A stretch of 64,000 nucleotides of DNA, from contig NC_035171.2 of the NCBI RefSeq assembly GCF_001659605.2, forward strand, positions 25,027,825 to 25,091,824, given 5' to 3'. The notes under the pieces are model-generated. The model saw nothing but the letters and a program-made list of their open reading frames with translations, was not told where the DNA came from and ran no database searches. Source of the stretch: Manihot esculenta. Its lineage: Eukaryota > Streptophyta > Magnoliopsida > Malpighiales > Euphorbiaceae. Below, piece by piece: positions 22,046 to 34,092 of this stretch (positions are counted from its first letter, which is position 1; every line of letters starts with the position of its first letter). Both the position numbers and the translations under genes were made by a program.

Positions 22046-22553
22046 CTTTTTGTAAATTTCAACGATATTTTAACGTATGTTCAAAATCAATAGACTAATT
22101 AATGAATTTTCTATACTATAGGGATCAAATAGTAATTTTTATTATAATATCATATACTCTGTAAAATAATTTAATATTTATTTTTATGTACAATTATTTA
22201 TATTATACTTAAAAAAATTTATTACTTATTTTTATGTAATAGAGTATAAATTTATTTTTATACAAATAATTTTTAAAAAATAAATATGAAAAACAAAAAA
22301 AAAATATTTTTAATGTTTAAGAAATAAAAAACAAAAATCATACAATGTTACTGTATATATTTTTAATTTTACTTTTAAATAATTTAAATGTATTATATAA
22401 TATTTTTAAATTTCATAGCGACTTGTGAACCTTTTCTATATTATATATATAAAAGTGAGAAATGGGAAGTGGATAATATTAGGATTATCCATTATGTCTC
22501 TAAATTATTTATTTATTATAATTAACTTCGATTTTTAAATTATTTAAATTTAT
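22046..22553. repeat. Right copy of the ~509-bp duplication
   Basis: Begins CTTTTTGTAAATTTCAACG immediately after the solo LTR and ends TATTTAAATTTAT, after which the sequence continues without a break into AATATATAATAATTG. The matching left copy is 9450-9958. Confidence 0.92.
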
Positions 22554-24480
22554 AATATATAATAATTGATTTAAATAATGTTTTATTTTAAAATTACCTA
22601 AAATTATTTATTTTATAATAATTATCTAGTATATTATTTGATTTAGATAACTATTCGATGGATGAGTTTTACTTTTTTTTTTTATAATAAATAATGATTT
22701 ATTATTTAAATTAATTAAAATTAATAATTTCAAATATATTTATTAAACTGCACTTTTTGAATATAATTTTTAAATTAGTTAAATTTATAATAGATAATAA
22801 TTTATTATTTATAATTAATGATTTATTTGAAAATTATAATTTTATTTATCAAAATGCATATTTTAAATTTGATTTAAAAATTATAATAAAATAAATAAAT
22901 TTTATTCGATTAATAATAATTTATTTTATAATATATAAATGAATTTAAAATTATTTTTTTATATGCACATATTTGAATTTAATTCAAAAAACTATAATTA
23001 AATAAATTATTGATGAGTTTAAAATTATTATATTTATTCAAAAATTATAATTTTATTTATCAAAATGCATATTTTAAATTTGATTTAAAAATTATAATAA
23101 AATAAATAAATTTTATTCGATTAATAATAATTTATTTTATAATATATAAATGAATTTAAAATTATTTTTTTATATGCACATATTTGAATTTAATTCAAAA
23201 AACTATAATTAAATAAATTATTGATGAGTTTAAAATTATTATATTTATTCAACTATTGTATTGTTTAATTTAAATAACTATCTAAGTCGATGAATTCATT
23301 ATTTAAATTGTTTAAAATTAATAATTTTAAATATATTTATTAAACTTCACGTTTTTTACTTTAATTTTTAAATTAATTAAATTTATAATAGATTAAAAAT
23401 TGTTTTTTACTTTGATTTTAAAATTAGTTAAATTTATAATAGTTAATAATTTATTTGAAATTTTTATTTATATTAATCAAAATGGGTGTTTTTGAATTTA
23501 TTTTAAAATATATAGATGAGTTTAAAATTATTCAAAATTTTATTATATTTATTTAATTAGTATATTATCTGATTCAGATAATTATTCAATTGATGAGTTT
23601 TATTTATTTTTTTTTAATGTAATAGATAATGATTTATTATTTAAATTATTTAAAATTAATAATTTTAAATATATTTATTTACTGCATGTTTTTTAGTATA
23701 ATTTTTAAATTAGTTAAATTTATAATAAATAAAAAAATAGTTTTTTACTTCAATTTTTAAATTAGTTTAAATTAATAATAGACAAAAAAATGCACCTTTT
23801 TTTACTTTAAAATTTAAATAGTTAAATTTATAATAGATAATGATTTATTATTTAAATTACTTAAAATTAATAATTTATTTAAAAATTATCTAATTTATGA
23901 TGGATATTCACTGTACTTAAAGGATAAATTAATTTTTTAAACGAAATATATGATAATAAATAAAATAATAGATTAATTATATCACTAATTAATTTTAATT
24001 TATATATATAAGAATTACGAGAAATAATAATTTATATATACAAATCAATTTTATTCGGTTAATAATAATTTATTTTATAATATGTAGATGAGTTTAAAAT
24101 TATTCAAAATTATTATATTTATTCATAATCTATTAAGTTATAATTTAATATAATATTAATCTTGATAATAAAATATCTTTTTTATAATTTGGAATATAAA
24201 AATTTAATATTTTAAATAATATAAAAATTAAAAAATGCATAAAAATAGTAAATAATTCTTAAAATTACAAAAACAAAATTTTATTATAAAAATATTTTAT
24301 TTATTAAAAACTAATATTTTATTATTAAAAAATATTATATTAATTTAAGACTTAGTTCCACTTAGCAAAAATATAAGAAAAAAAAAATAAATTAGACTTA
24401 CCTTAGTAAAAAAGAGTTTAATTAAATTTATTTTTAATAAAAATTTAACAGTTGATTATTTTTATTATTATTATTATTTT
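22554..24480. repeat. AT-rich degenerate tandem repeat region
   Basis: Several diverged copies of a block containing phrases such as AATGATTTATTATTTAAATTA and AAATTAGTTAAATTTATAATAGA (near 22690, 23300, 23630, 23835), and another phrase like TATTATTTGATTTAGATAACTATTC (near 22633, 23264, 23565). This suggests an old higher-order array with a few-hundred-base period. No gene seen. Confidence 0.7.
22830..23251. repeat. 211-bp perfect tandem duplication
   Basis: Copies at 22830-23040 and 23041-23251 starting AAAATTATAATTTTATTTATC. I found no difference between them, so the duplication is recent relative to the diverged repeats around it (or an assembly artefact). Confidence 0.93.
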
Positions 24481-25020
24481 TTAATAGAAATGGATGTCCC
24501 AGTAGTTTTAGATGTAGGGTTACCACTCGCCATTAAAAAAACTTCTCTCACTTATTCCCATCGGCAGCCGCTCGCTCTTTCTCTCTCTCGTTTTCCATTT
24601 CACGCCCGACCTTCCTTCCTGCCGCTTACCCAACCCCTGCTCTTGTCAGATTGTAAAGGTATGGTTTCTTTCTTTCTTTCTTTATTCTTTGTTTGAATTT
24701 TCATATGAACTGGTATTTCAATTCTCCGAGACTAACAACGGCACCCACCCATTTGAGTATCATTGTTGTTGAGTGCTAACGTTTGTGCAAAAAGTTGGGA
24801 ACTTTTCCTTTTGAATTGATTAATTCACTTCTCTCTCTTAATTTCACAATTTCCCTTTTTCAATAGCAATTACTTCTCTTCATTGAATTGTGAGAATATT
24901 ATCTTAGAGATATATGTTTGAATTTTATGTATTTTTGACCTAGAGATGTACTTACTCTGAAATAATTAATAATTAGTTTGATGTGGATGTGTAGCAATGA
25001 CTTTGGTTTCTGGGATTAGA
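24481..25020 (+). other. Possible orphan 5' exon of a truncated gene
   Basis: 24540-24660 is C/T-rich and far more GC-rich than its surroundings, and ends near a TTGTAAAGGTATGG that could hold a splice donor, followed by a (CTTT)n tract (24667-24688). This is the look of a plant 5' untranslated exon. No downstream coding exon can be recognised; a decayed gypsy element follows. It may be a promoter/first exon left by an insertion or deletion, or chance. Confidence 0.3.
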
Positions 25021-28000
25021 TGATTATCACCCTTAGAGCGCTTCATCTTAATTAGTTGATCCTGGTGCCTCAACCATTAACTCGCACTTAGGCAAGGAGG
25101 AGACAAAGATAGGGAGCTGCTAAGAAGAGGCAAGCATAAATTAAAAAGAGCAAGTCTTTGAAGAAAGGCAAATTTGAATACAATTTTATTGAAGATCTAA
25201 AATCGGCAGGAAGTTTAGAGGATAAATTTACTTTGTGTAAGGAAGCAAATATGAGGTTGTTGATTGTGACATAACTTATGTAGCGTTTCTTTTAGCTTTT
25301 CAAGTACCTAAACTAAGAGAAACTAAGCTACTGAACCAATACCTCTGGACTTGGAAGTGTGTAATAGGGTTACAATTCAATTTACCAATCCTAAGGAGCC
25401 CAAGAAGATAATCATTGAAAAACCTATATAACGGACGTGAAAGCATCTAAGGTTATTAGACATTTCAGCTTATTTGAACATGAAGCTTGTCTCTAGAGTG
25501 GTATTAGCACTAGTGAAGACTGAAAAGGGCTTGATTACTATAGAGTTACTAGTCTCGGGATGTATCCAAGATTATTGAGGCATTCCAGTAGAGGTAACTT
25601 TTGGAAGTAAGACTTATTACTACATTTTTCATTGTAAGATCCATAGCTAGTTAATAGATATTCCTTGAGAGGGATTGCATTCATGCTAGTTGGTGCATAC
25701 CTTCTTCCTTTCATCAATTTCTTTTGTTTTGGATATGTTTTAGAGATGGTATAGGCAGACCCTAGGCAATTTACTGATCATATAGGCGCCTTTAAGGCCC
25801 AATTTTATGATTCTGATATTAGCCAATCCAATTTGTGAAAAAAGAAGACTTAAAAGGCATCAAATAGTGGGATTCCAAAAGAAAATGTCACAGTACCTAC
25901 TAAAAGAACGATAGTCTCATATGATGAATTGCATGACAAGTCAAGAACGTAAGTAGTATCAAGTGATAAAGTAACTAAAGAATATTATGATGCATTAACT
26001 GATGTGTCATAATAAGAGTTGATAATCTAGAAGAGGAAGATGTAGTGTTTTTCAGTTATATGATTATGACCCCACACCTTATAAACTTACAAATTTACAA
26101 ATATTCTTGCCAGTGTATAAGACCCGCTGGAAGAAGTCAACCTTGGGTCATCAAAGGATCCTAGTATAACTTTTATTAGTTCACTTCTTCATGGGTTTAA
26201 AGATTGTTTTTCTTGGAACTATGATAAAATGCCAAGTCTTCAGAGGAGTTTGGTAGAGCATTAATTGCTGATTAAAGAAGATTTTATGCCTCATTAACAA
26301 CCACTTAAAAGAATGTCCATGGAAGTTATTTTGAAGTATAAGTCAGATATTGAGAACTTATTGAAGGCTAATTTAATTGGACACGACCAAGGATAATTCA
26401 GAGTAATGAAGAAGAATAAAAAGTTGCATATATATGTATTGATTTTAGGGATCTGAATATTGCATACACAAAAGATATGTATGTGATGATTATAGCAAAC
26501 ATGCTTGTTGATGTCACTGCCAAACATGATTTGCTATATTTCCTTGATGGTTTCTTTAGTTCCATTGAAACATTTGAATGGTTGGTCATACCATTTGAGT
26601 TGAAGAACACTAGAGCCATATACTAGGGAGCTATAAATGTGATATTTCATGACATGCTAGGACACTTTATGGAAATGTACATTGATGATATTTTTGTAAA
26701 AGTTTAAACAATTCGGTAATCATGTGGATCGTTTGAGAAAAGCTCTCAAAGGTTGAGATAGCCCTGATTGAAGATCCTTCTACTCAAATGTGCTTTTAGA
26801 GTTAAAACAAGTAACTTTTTGGGTTTCCTGGTATATGAAAGAAGAGTAGAAAGTAGAATAGAACAAAGCAATGGCAATTCAAGAAGCAAGGCCACCCAAG
26901 AATTAGGAATAATTACAAAGGTCCTTGGGGAAAATAAATCACCTAAAACAATTCATTTCTATCCTTGAAGGGAAAGCCAAAGACTTTTTATACCCCCTTA
27001 ATTTGAAACATGAATAAGAATTCATATGGGAAGAGAGGCATTAGCAGGCTTTTGATAGAATCGAGAAGTACCTTACAAAGCTACCAATGTTGGTCCTACC
27101 TAAAGAATAACATTCATTGCATATGCATTTATCTGCAGCTTTTGACTTTATTGGATATTTGTTGGCTCAAGATAGCTATTTAGGTAATGAGCAATGTATA
27201 TTATCTCACTAGGATATTGACTAGTACTAAGGTTAGGAATTCTCTAATTGAAAAGTTTGCTTAACTCATATGCCTAAAGAGATGAACATAGAAGTTAAAT
27301 AGTTCGCTTAGTTGGGATATGGGTTAAGAATCTATGAAGATTGATATATAGAATGGTCTTAGTCAAGAAAAGGAGGCACCTGTCTATAGAAGAGAGGTAC
27401 ATTAGTTAATGTTTTTAGTATTGGCATCACTATTCCAAATGACTAGAGACTTCGACTGAAGTACTTAGAATCTCGTCCAACCAAAGTTCCTTATTGTGTC
27501 ATGATTGAAGCTTTGAATTGTGTCATTGAAGGTCATTATTCAAAAAATTGTATGATGGGTTACTGCTATGGTGTTTGAACGATGTAGAGGCCATAAAAGA
27601 TGCAATAAGTATATGAAGGTATCTATAGTAGACATCAAGCTGAGATCAAAATGAGATGGCTTCTCAAGCAATTTGAATGAAATTTTTGAAAGGTTGCATT
27701 ACCTATTCCAAACGGCATCAATATTTCTAGAGAAATGGAAGTATCAAGAGGAGGCTACTAGAAGAGATGCATCCAGTTTGCGAACCTTAGCCTTTTAGAG
27801 GATAAGTTATTGACTTGATTCATAAAATCTATTTGTTATCATCCTTAGATCATTCTTCCATTACCGTTGCTGCAATTTACTTTATACAAGTGGTTAAAGT
27901 TGTTCATGCTAAAAGACTTAAATAGGGAGACTTGAATAGTTTCATTAAAGAAAATATCATATATAGGTTTTGGATACCACAAACATTATAATTGATCAAG

Positions 28001-29114
28001 GAACCTTGTTTACTATGCAACACAATTAAAGATTTTACCAAGGACTAATGGTATCACTTTTCTTATTTCAATCCCATTTTAAGTCTAAGCGATAGGAAAA
28101 AGCATCTATTAAGATTACTATTATGATTTTGGAGAAAGTGATTGAAAAGAAACTAAAAAAGTGGCACCTTCTTCTATCAGAAACCTTATGAGTGTGTAGG
28201 ATTTCAAAGCAGAACGAAACTTAAATAAGTCCCTTTTCTTTAACTTAAGGCCATGATGTTGTTTTGCTAATGGAGGTAAGGTTCCTTTGACCACTTTCTA
28301 GAAAAATGGTATACCACATATAAGTACACATAGGATATAGTTGTAGAGCTAGAGGATTTGGATAAAGTTCGAATGTAGACTTTACCCATATAGATACGTA
28401 AAAGAAAAAGGTTCAAGAATTTACAATTAGGAAAAAAAAAATCAAAAGATAGTTTTTTCAAAAAGATGATATATTATAGAAGACAATGTTACTTGTTGGC
28501 ATAAAAAAAGAGAAGTTTTGGCAAGTGGTGCATCGAGTCTTGAGAAAAAATGCCTAATGGTTGTCAAGCCTTTCAGAGAAACTGCATAAAATATTAATCA
28601 ATAAGCAGCGTCTGAAAAAATAGTTTTCCATTATATGGGAAATCTAATAATAAATAGAAAAAGCCATAGCCGATTCTACTATCTTAAGAATAAAGTTGAT
28701 ATAACGGGTTAATTTTAAAAACTCCTTGCAATATATAAGGTTAAAATTAATTACTGCTATAAATGGCTAAGTATTTATTATTTTCATATGTGTCACATTG
28801 GAATATGTAAACAAAAGGGGCACTTAGTCATTTGTTTAGAGAATTTTTGTAAAGACGAGAACACAACTAAAATTATTGAAATAACGATGTATCAAATATA
28901 GTTGAATATTTAATTAATTCAAGTGGGGGAAATTGTTGGTGGAGAACCTACAACCAGAGAACTACCTGAATTGAAAGGTCAAAAGTATCTAGTTAGTAAA
29001 AATTTTAGTACAACCTCCTCTGTAAATAGAGCATTTCAGTAAATTGCTTTGTACTTTTAATTAAATCAATGTCCACATTATTAATGATCAATACAACCTG
29101 TAGGAAAAATACAC
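25021..29114 (+). mobile_element. Decayed Ty3/gypsy (Tat-like) retrotransposon
   Basis: No long frame is left, but translated pieces in order on the plus strand match gypsy domains: end of protease (LERDCIHAS...IPSSFHQ near 25650-25720), reverse transcriptase (IDFRDLNIAYTKDMYVMI, LYFLDGFFSS, then FMEMYIDDIFVK, about 26430-26705), RNase H (ILTSTKVRNSLIEKF near 27220-27260) and integrase core (AIYFTQVVKVVH and IIYRFWIPQT, about 27860-27990). A polypurine tract and the start of a 3' LTR are at 28920-28934. Many stops and frameshifts make it long dead. The 5' boundary is not identified; 25021 is approximate. Confidence 0.78.
28934..29114 (+). repeat. 3' LTR start of the decayed gypsy element
   Basis: TGTTGGTGGAGAACC follows the polypurine tract AAGTGGGGGAAAT (28921-28933), the usual arrangement. 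The end is uncertain; a TACACA near 29114 is a possible terminus. No matching 5' LTR was found upstream. Confidence 0.5.
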
Positions 29115-31960
29115 AATCCTATTTGAATGTTTTCAAGTTCCTTACTAGTGAACATGTTTTAGAAATGGGTGATTTTCATTCTTAATTCACCTTTTTAGGT
29201 TTAAGAAAATCTTGAACCAGAATAGACCAAAATGGGACACTTTGTAGGATGGTTTATGAACCACCGATTTCGGTTCAAAACTATTAGATAGACTGTTTGG
29301 AATTGGAAACATGGTTTAAAGGGTTGTTTGAGGGGTTTAAAACAAAAAATTTAAAATTAAATGAATAAAAACATAAGCAATATATTAGCAATAAAATACA
29401 CAAGCAATAAAATGAAAAATTTCATTTAAAATGAAGCAAATAATGGAATCAATTTGTCTTTTAAAATTAAATTAAATCAAATTAAGTAAAAATAATTTAA
29501 TAAAAATATATTAATTTAATAAAATAAATAAAATAATTTAAAAGGGAGAAAACTAATTAAAAAAAAAAACTAAGTTTTCCATTCCCAAGAAATCCTTAAA
29601 CATTAGTTGTTTTTGGCTATTATGGATTAAAATGGTAATTTTATAACTAATAAGTAGGGAAAATTACACTTTAGTCCTTGAATTTTAGTGTAATTAATGG
29701 ATCAGTCTTTGTATTTCAGAATCGAATACTTAAATCCTTGTATTTTACAACCATCCAAACTAAAAGTCCTTGCGTCCATTATTCTGTTAATTCAATCATT
29801 TAAAGGTTAGTCAAAGGATAAAAAATATTTTTTATTTTCAAAAATACCCTTTCATTCTTTTCCACTACCTTCAACCAATTTTCACTTGTATATCTCAAAT
29901 TTTCCAATATTTGAAGCATCTCTAGAGCCAATAGTTCTTCAACCATCAAACTAATACTAAAAAAATAATGAAGTCAAATTAACTTCTTTTTAAGAGTGCT
30001 TTTTCTAGAAAATTGCAAAAATGAAATGTTTTCATTAACAATTTTTAATATCATTTTAACAAACACATTAAGTGCAAACCAACCTGGTGCCACTTTCCTT
30101 TGATTTGATGATATTTTATACTATCTTCATCAATAGTTTTCAAGCACAACAAAAGGATGATAAAAGGAGAAAATAGGTTGAAAGTCTCAAAAAATAAAAT
30201 TTCATTATTTTAAAAAAAGATGGCAATTACAATATCATCAAAAGTAATACCTAGGAAATGACAACTTGTTTATTGTTATACCCATGAAAGATTTCCTTAA
30301 ACACACAGGCTGCTCTCAATGCCTCAGCTCCAAATTTCGGATTTGTATGTACTAATGCTCAACAAGTAGATTCTTTCCTTAATAATTCATTTACAAGTTT
30401 CCTTCATAAGTATATGATCATCTGAAGGGGTTACAATTGGGATAAAATACACGTGATTGCAGACATGCAATAGGGGATGCATGACTTCGTGTTCTACCCT
30501 TATTTTAATCAGCAAATATATATGGTTGTGCTCCATGATGCCTTTGCAACCCTTTTGATCAGGAATTTTTGCTTATAGGTTGAAAAAGCTTGCACAAATT
30601 CTTCACATATAGATAAATAGTAATCTCCAGCAGCTTGTAAGCCAAATTCTTCACATAATGAGGGATGGTGTGTAGTGATGAGGAGCTTTCCATATCCACT
30701 TTGGGGATACATGTGATAGAGATCTTTGTTGTGATTTTTGTAGCAACAATATTGAGGTGGAAATTAGATTTAAGTGGAATTGAGAATTCTATAGTGGCAA
30801 AATCTATGGGTAAAGAAGAATAGAAGCATATTGAGAGATGTATGTATCTTGTTAGATAAAATATTTAAGAGAGAAACTGAGCTATTGTGTTAGAGTGCTA
30901 GGTTTTTTTAAGAGATTTTTTAAGTTAAATGAGTGTAATGTGGTCATTACTATTAGATAAATTACACTTTGGTCCTTGAGTTATAGTATAATTAATAAAT
31001 CGATCGCTGTATTTTTTAAATCGAACAATTAAATCTCTTTATAATCAATCTGTCTAAATAAGAGCTGTTAAAAGTGTGAAAATGTCTTTGTTACCCTTTT
31101 AAATGGGTAAACTACACGCTAGTCTTTAAGTTTTAGCATAATTAATGGGTCTGTTCTTGTATTTTTAAAATTAAACACTTAAATCCCTCTATAATCAACT
31201 TGTTTAGATTTCAATCTTCTCATCCATTTCTTACAATTAAAAGTATGAAAATGTCTTTATTGTCCCCTTTTTAAATTAAAAATATTAAGGAGTTAGGATT
31301 TCATCCATTTTTACTCAATTATTAAAATTTAAACATTTCGATCCTTTATTTTTCATTTGAAAGATCACTTAAGTCCCCATTAATTTATATCCAGATTATC
31401 ATATTCAACTAAATTTTAACACTTTTTGTTATTCAATTTTCATTCATTAAAATACTCCACTACTTGATAATTTCAGAACTTTTAGCAACTTAAGCCATTT
31501 TTAAGTGGTACCAAGTAACTTTTAAATAGATTGTAGATTTTTATAAAAAGTATTTTAGGAAAAATTTATATTTTCAGAAGTTTGACTACCCATTAGCTTT
31601 AAACTAATGTCTATAATGGATGAAAAAACTGGACTGAATATAGAGGGATTTAATGATTCAATTTTAAAAATATAAGGACTAATATATTAATTATGCTAAA
31701 ACTCAGAGTTTAAAGTGTAGTTTATACAATATAAAATATTTTATCCACATTGGCAAGGATTTAAGTGTTCATAATGCTATTTTAGATATTTAAAATGTTT
31801 ATTCTTCTTTTGATCTGTTGACCAACAGAATTATGGATGGAATATTCTCTCATTTGGATGGATTGATTATAGAGGGATTCAAATGTTCTATTTTAAAAAT
31901 ACAAAGACTGATCAATTAATTATCCTAAAACTCAGGAACTAAAATATAATCTATCCTTTT
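29115..31960. repeat. Region with several copies of a dispersed repeat in both orientations
   Basis: A motif of the form AAATTACACTTTAGTCCTTG, then ATAATTAATGG, a T-rich run, then AATCCCTCTATAATCAA occurs forward near 29655-29765, 30955-31065 and 31110-31215. It occurs in reverse complement near 31610-31725 and 31840-31955. The opposed copies could be the long terminal inverted repeats of one or two nested non-autonomous DNA elements. No protein gene is recognised; the stretch 29870-30720 between copies is AT-rich without clear coding. Confidence 0.6.
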
Positions 31961-32171
31961 TTATTTTCTTAACGATAATTTTAACAGAATTTAATTTGGA
32001 CCGTGATAAAACTTAGGAATTTAAGTGCTCAATTTTAAAAATATAGAGTATCTATTTGTTATTAAAAAAAAAAGTAAATATTGTTAATTCATTAAAATTA
32101 TTTACTATATTATAATAAAATCAATTAAAATTATTAACACTAATTAAACATTGAACCTCACATCCATTACT

Positions 32172-32716
32172 CTATATATATATATTAATTTTTTCTATTT
32201 ATCCAATTAAAATTGTAGAAAGGTTGACTGGGTATCTCCGCTTACCATCTAGGATATGCTGCCTTCTCTCGTGTTCTGGCTTTATGTAAGGCAAACCCAA
32301 TAGAAAAATCTTAGCAGCTCTGTTTTAAGTTTTAGGTAAGCCGATTCAATTCCCTTATGATTATTGTTTCCTTTTGCTGTTTTTTCATTCAGAAAAAGCA
32401 ATTCCCTTTTCTTTTAAATTTTAGCCTTTTCAGGTCAACTCCTCGTATATGCTAATTTGGCTTTTGTTTCAGAGCAATCCAATTTGTTTATTTCAGTAAG
32501 ATCTGTCAACAGATATTTTTTTGAGTATATAAACTTTAATTAGCTAATTCTGACGATAAAGGGACTCATTTTTTGGCTGAAATTTTTTTCAAAAATTTAA
32601 TTTCAAATATATGTTGTTTAATTTATTGGGATGCTTTTCTTTTTTTGATTTAACCCTTTTTTCTTGATAATTTTGAGATTTACCCTTCGTGATAAGTATA
32701 CGTTGCAGTTTAGGAT
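32172..32716 (+). promoter_or_regulatory. Promoter, 5' UTR and 5' UTR intron of the RZ-1A-like gene
   Basis: A (TA)n TATA-like tract at 32172-32186 is followed by a leader from about 32220. The leader is split by an intron with donor TTTAG|GTAAGC (intron from 32336) and acceptor TTGCAG (intron end 32708), leaving eight bases before the ATG at 32717. 5' UTR introns are frequent in plant glycine-rich RNA-binding protein genes and often raise expression (family knowledge). The transcription start is not determined. Confidence 0.6.
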
Positions 32717-33220
32717 ATGTCAGAAGAGGTAGAGTACCGCTGTTTTATTGGTGGGCTTTCATGGTCTACATCTGATAGAGGTCTGAAAGAGGCATTTGAA
32801 AAGTTTGGTCATCTTCTTGAGGCTAAGGTAATCATTTTTTATTTCTTTTTTTTATCCTTGCTATGTTTTTCTTGTAGTCTCTTTTCTTGTTCCTCTTATG
32901 GTTTTGTTTTTTTTATTTTTGTTACTTATTTTTACGTGCATTATTGTTTGGCGAGAATGAGATGGAAGGAGTTTCCCTCCATTTTTGTTATGGCTAGTAT
33001 CCTTTGTTTTCTATATATGTATACGCACACACACACACAGAGGAAAATAGGATAAAATTGTAAAATACATTGGTTCCAATTGATTTGGATTTCACTGTTG
33101 AATTGGAAACTGGCTTTTATTATATTTATATAGATGGTAGTGTTCCCTTTATTACTGGAATCTGGAGTTGGTTTCTGCTCCAATTTCAAGGAGAAAGTAT
33201 GATTGGGATTAAGACTTTTG

Positions 33221-33263
<43 letters not shown>

Positions 33264-34092
33264 TATTGTTCCCTTTGTTATTGGAATCTGCAGTTGGTTT
33301 ATCCAATTCGAGGAGAAAATATGATTGAAATGAGATGATGTGTCCGTTACTACTTACAAATTTAGTGGCTATTTATTTCTTTGAAGATGTATGCATAAGC
33401 TTAGATTGGGATTAAGACTTAATTGAATTGCTCGTCTCTTAGAGTGTGTTAGTACCTAAGGAAAAAGGTAATATCTGTAAAAGTTATGTTGTGATGAATA
33501 TTCTTAATAAATGATATATAATGTCACTTTATTGTTATCAGTTATCTTTTCTTATGTGATTTAGGTAGTTGTTGACAAGTTCTCTGGACGATCTCGGGGG
33601 TTTGGATTTGTCACTTTTGATGAGAAGAAAGCGATGGAAGAGGCTATTGAAGCAATGAATGGAATGGACTTAGATGGGCGAACGATTACTGTTGATAAAG
33701 CCCAGCCACAACAAAGTTCTGGCAGAGATTATGATGGTGATCGCAACCGTGAGCGTGGGAGGGATCGTGATCAGAACCGTGAATCTGGAGGCAGACGGGC
33801 AGGTGGTGGTGGAGGAGGAGAATGCTTCAAGTGTGGTAAGCCTGGACATTTTGCTAGGGAGTGTCCAAGTGAAGGGGCAAGAGGTGGTCGGTATGGTGGC
33901 AGAGATGAGAGGTATAGTGGTGGAGGTGGCAGTGGTGGTGGTGGTCGCTATGGTCCTGATCGAAATGGTGATCGATTTGGTGGTCGTAACAGGGATGCTG
34001 GTAATCGTGGAAATCCAGGAACTGATCGATATAATCGTGACCGGTCTGGACCATATGAACGTCGTGGTTCGGGAGGATTTCGTTCTGGATAG
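32717..34092 (+). CDS. RZ1A: Glycine-rich RNA-binding protein with RRM and CCHC zinc knuckle, RZ-1A type
   Basis: Two coding exons, 32717-32827 and 33565-34092, joined in phase 0 at GAGGCTAAG|GTAGTTGTT, give a 212-residue nuclear RNA-binding protein. An N-terminal RRM (about 7-85) has RNP2 CFIGGL (9-14) and RNP1 RGFGFVTF (48-55). An Arg/Asp/Gly-rich linker leads to one CCHC zinc knuckle, CX2CX4HX4C with Cys124, Cys127, His132, Cys137. The rest is RGG/RDR/[11 protein letters not shown]. This order defines plant RZ-1 proteins, which act in pre-mRNA splicing and as RNA chaperones in cold response (family knowledge). The start [14 protein letters not shown] matches the family N-terminus. The C-terminal tail is shorter than in Arabidopsis RZ-1A (about 245 residues). 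Large antisense and out-of-frame ORFs over exon 2 are artefacts of its low complexity. Confidence 0.95.
33137..33329. repeat. Imperfect direct repeat around a (TA)n microsatellite in the RZ-1A intron
   Basis: Two ~70-bp similar segments, 33137-33208 and 33261-33329 (GTTCCCTTT...GGAATCTG...AGTTGGTTT...GAGGAGAAA..TATGATTG), flank a TA run at about 33225-33259. A (CA)n tract is at 33023-33039. Intronic, non-coding. Confidence 0.75.

Noticed and set aside
33225..33259. Long TA tract as an origin or regulatory element
   Set aside because: A plain intronic microsatellite with no accompanying conserved sites.
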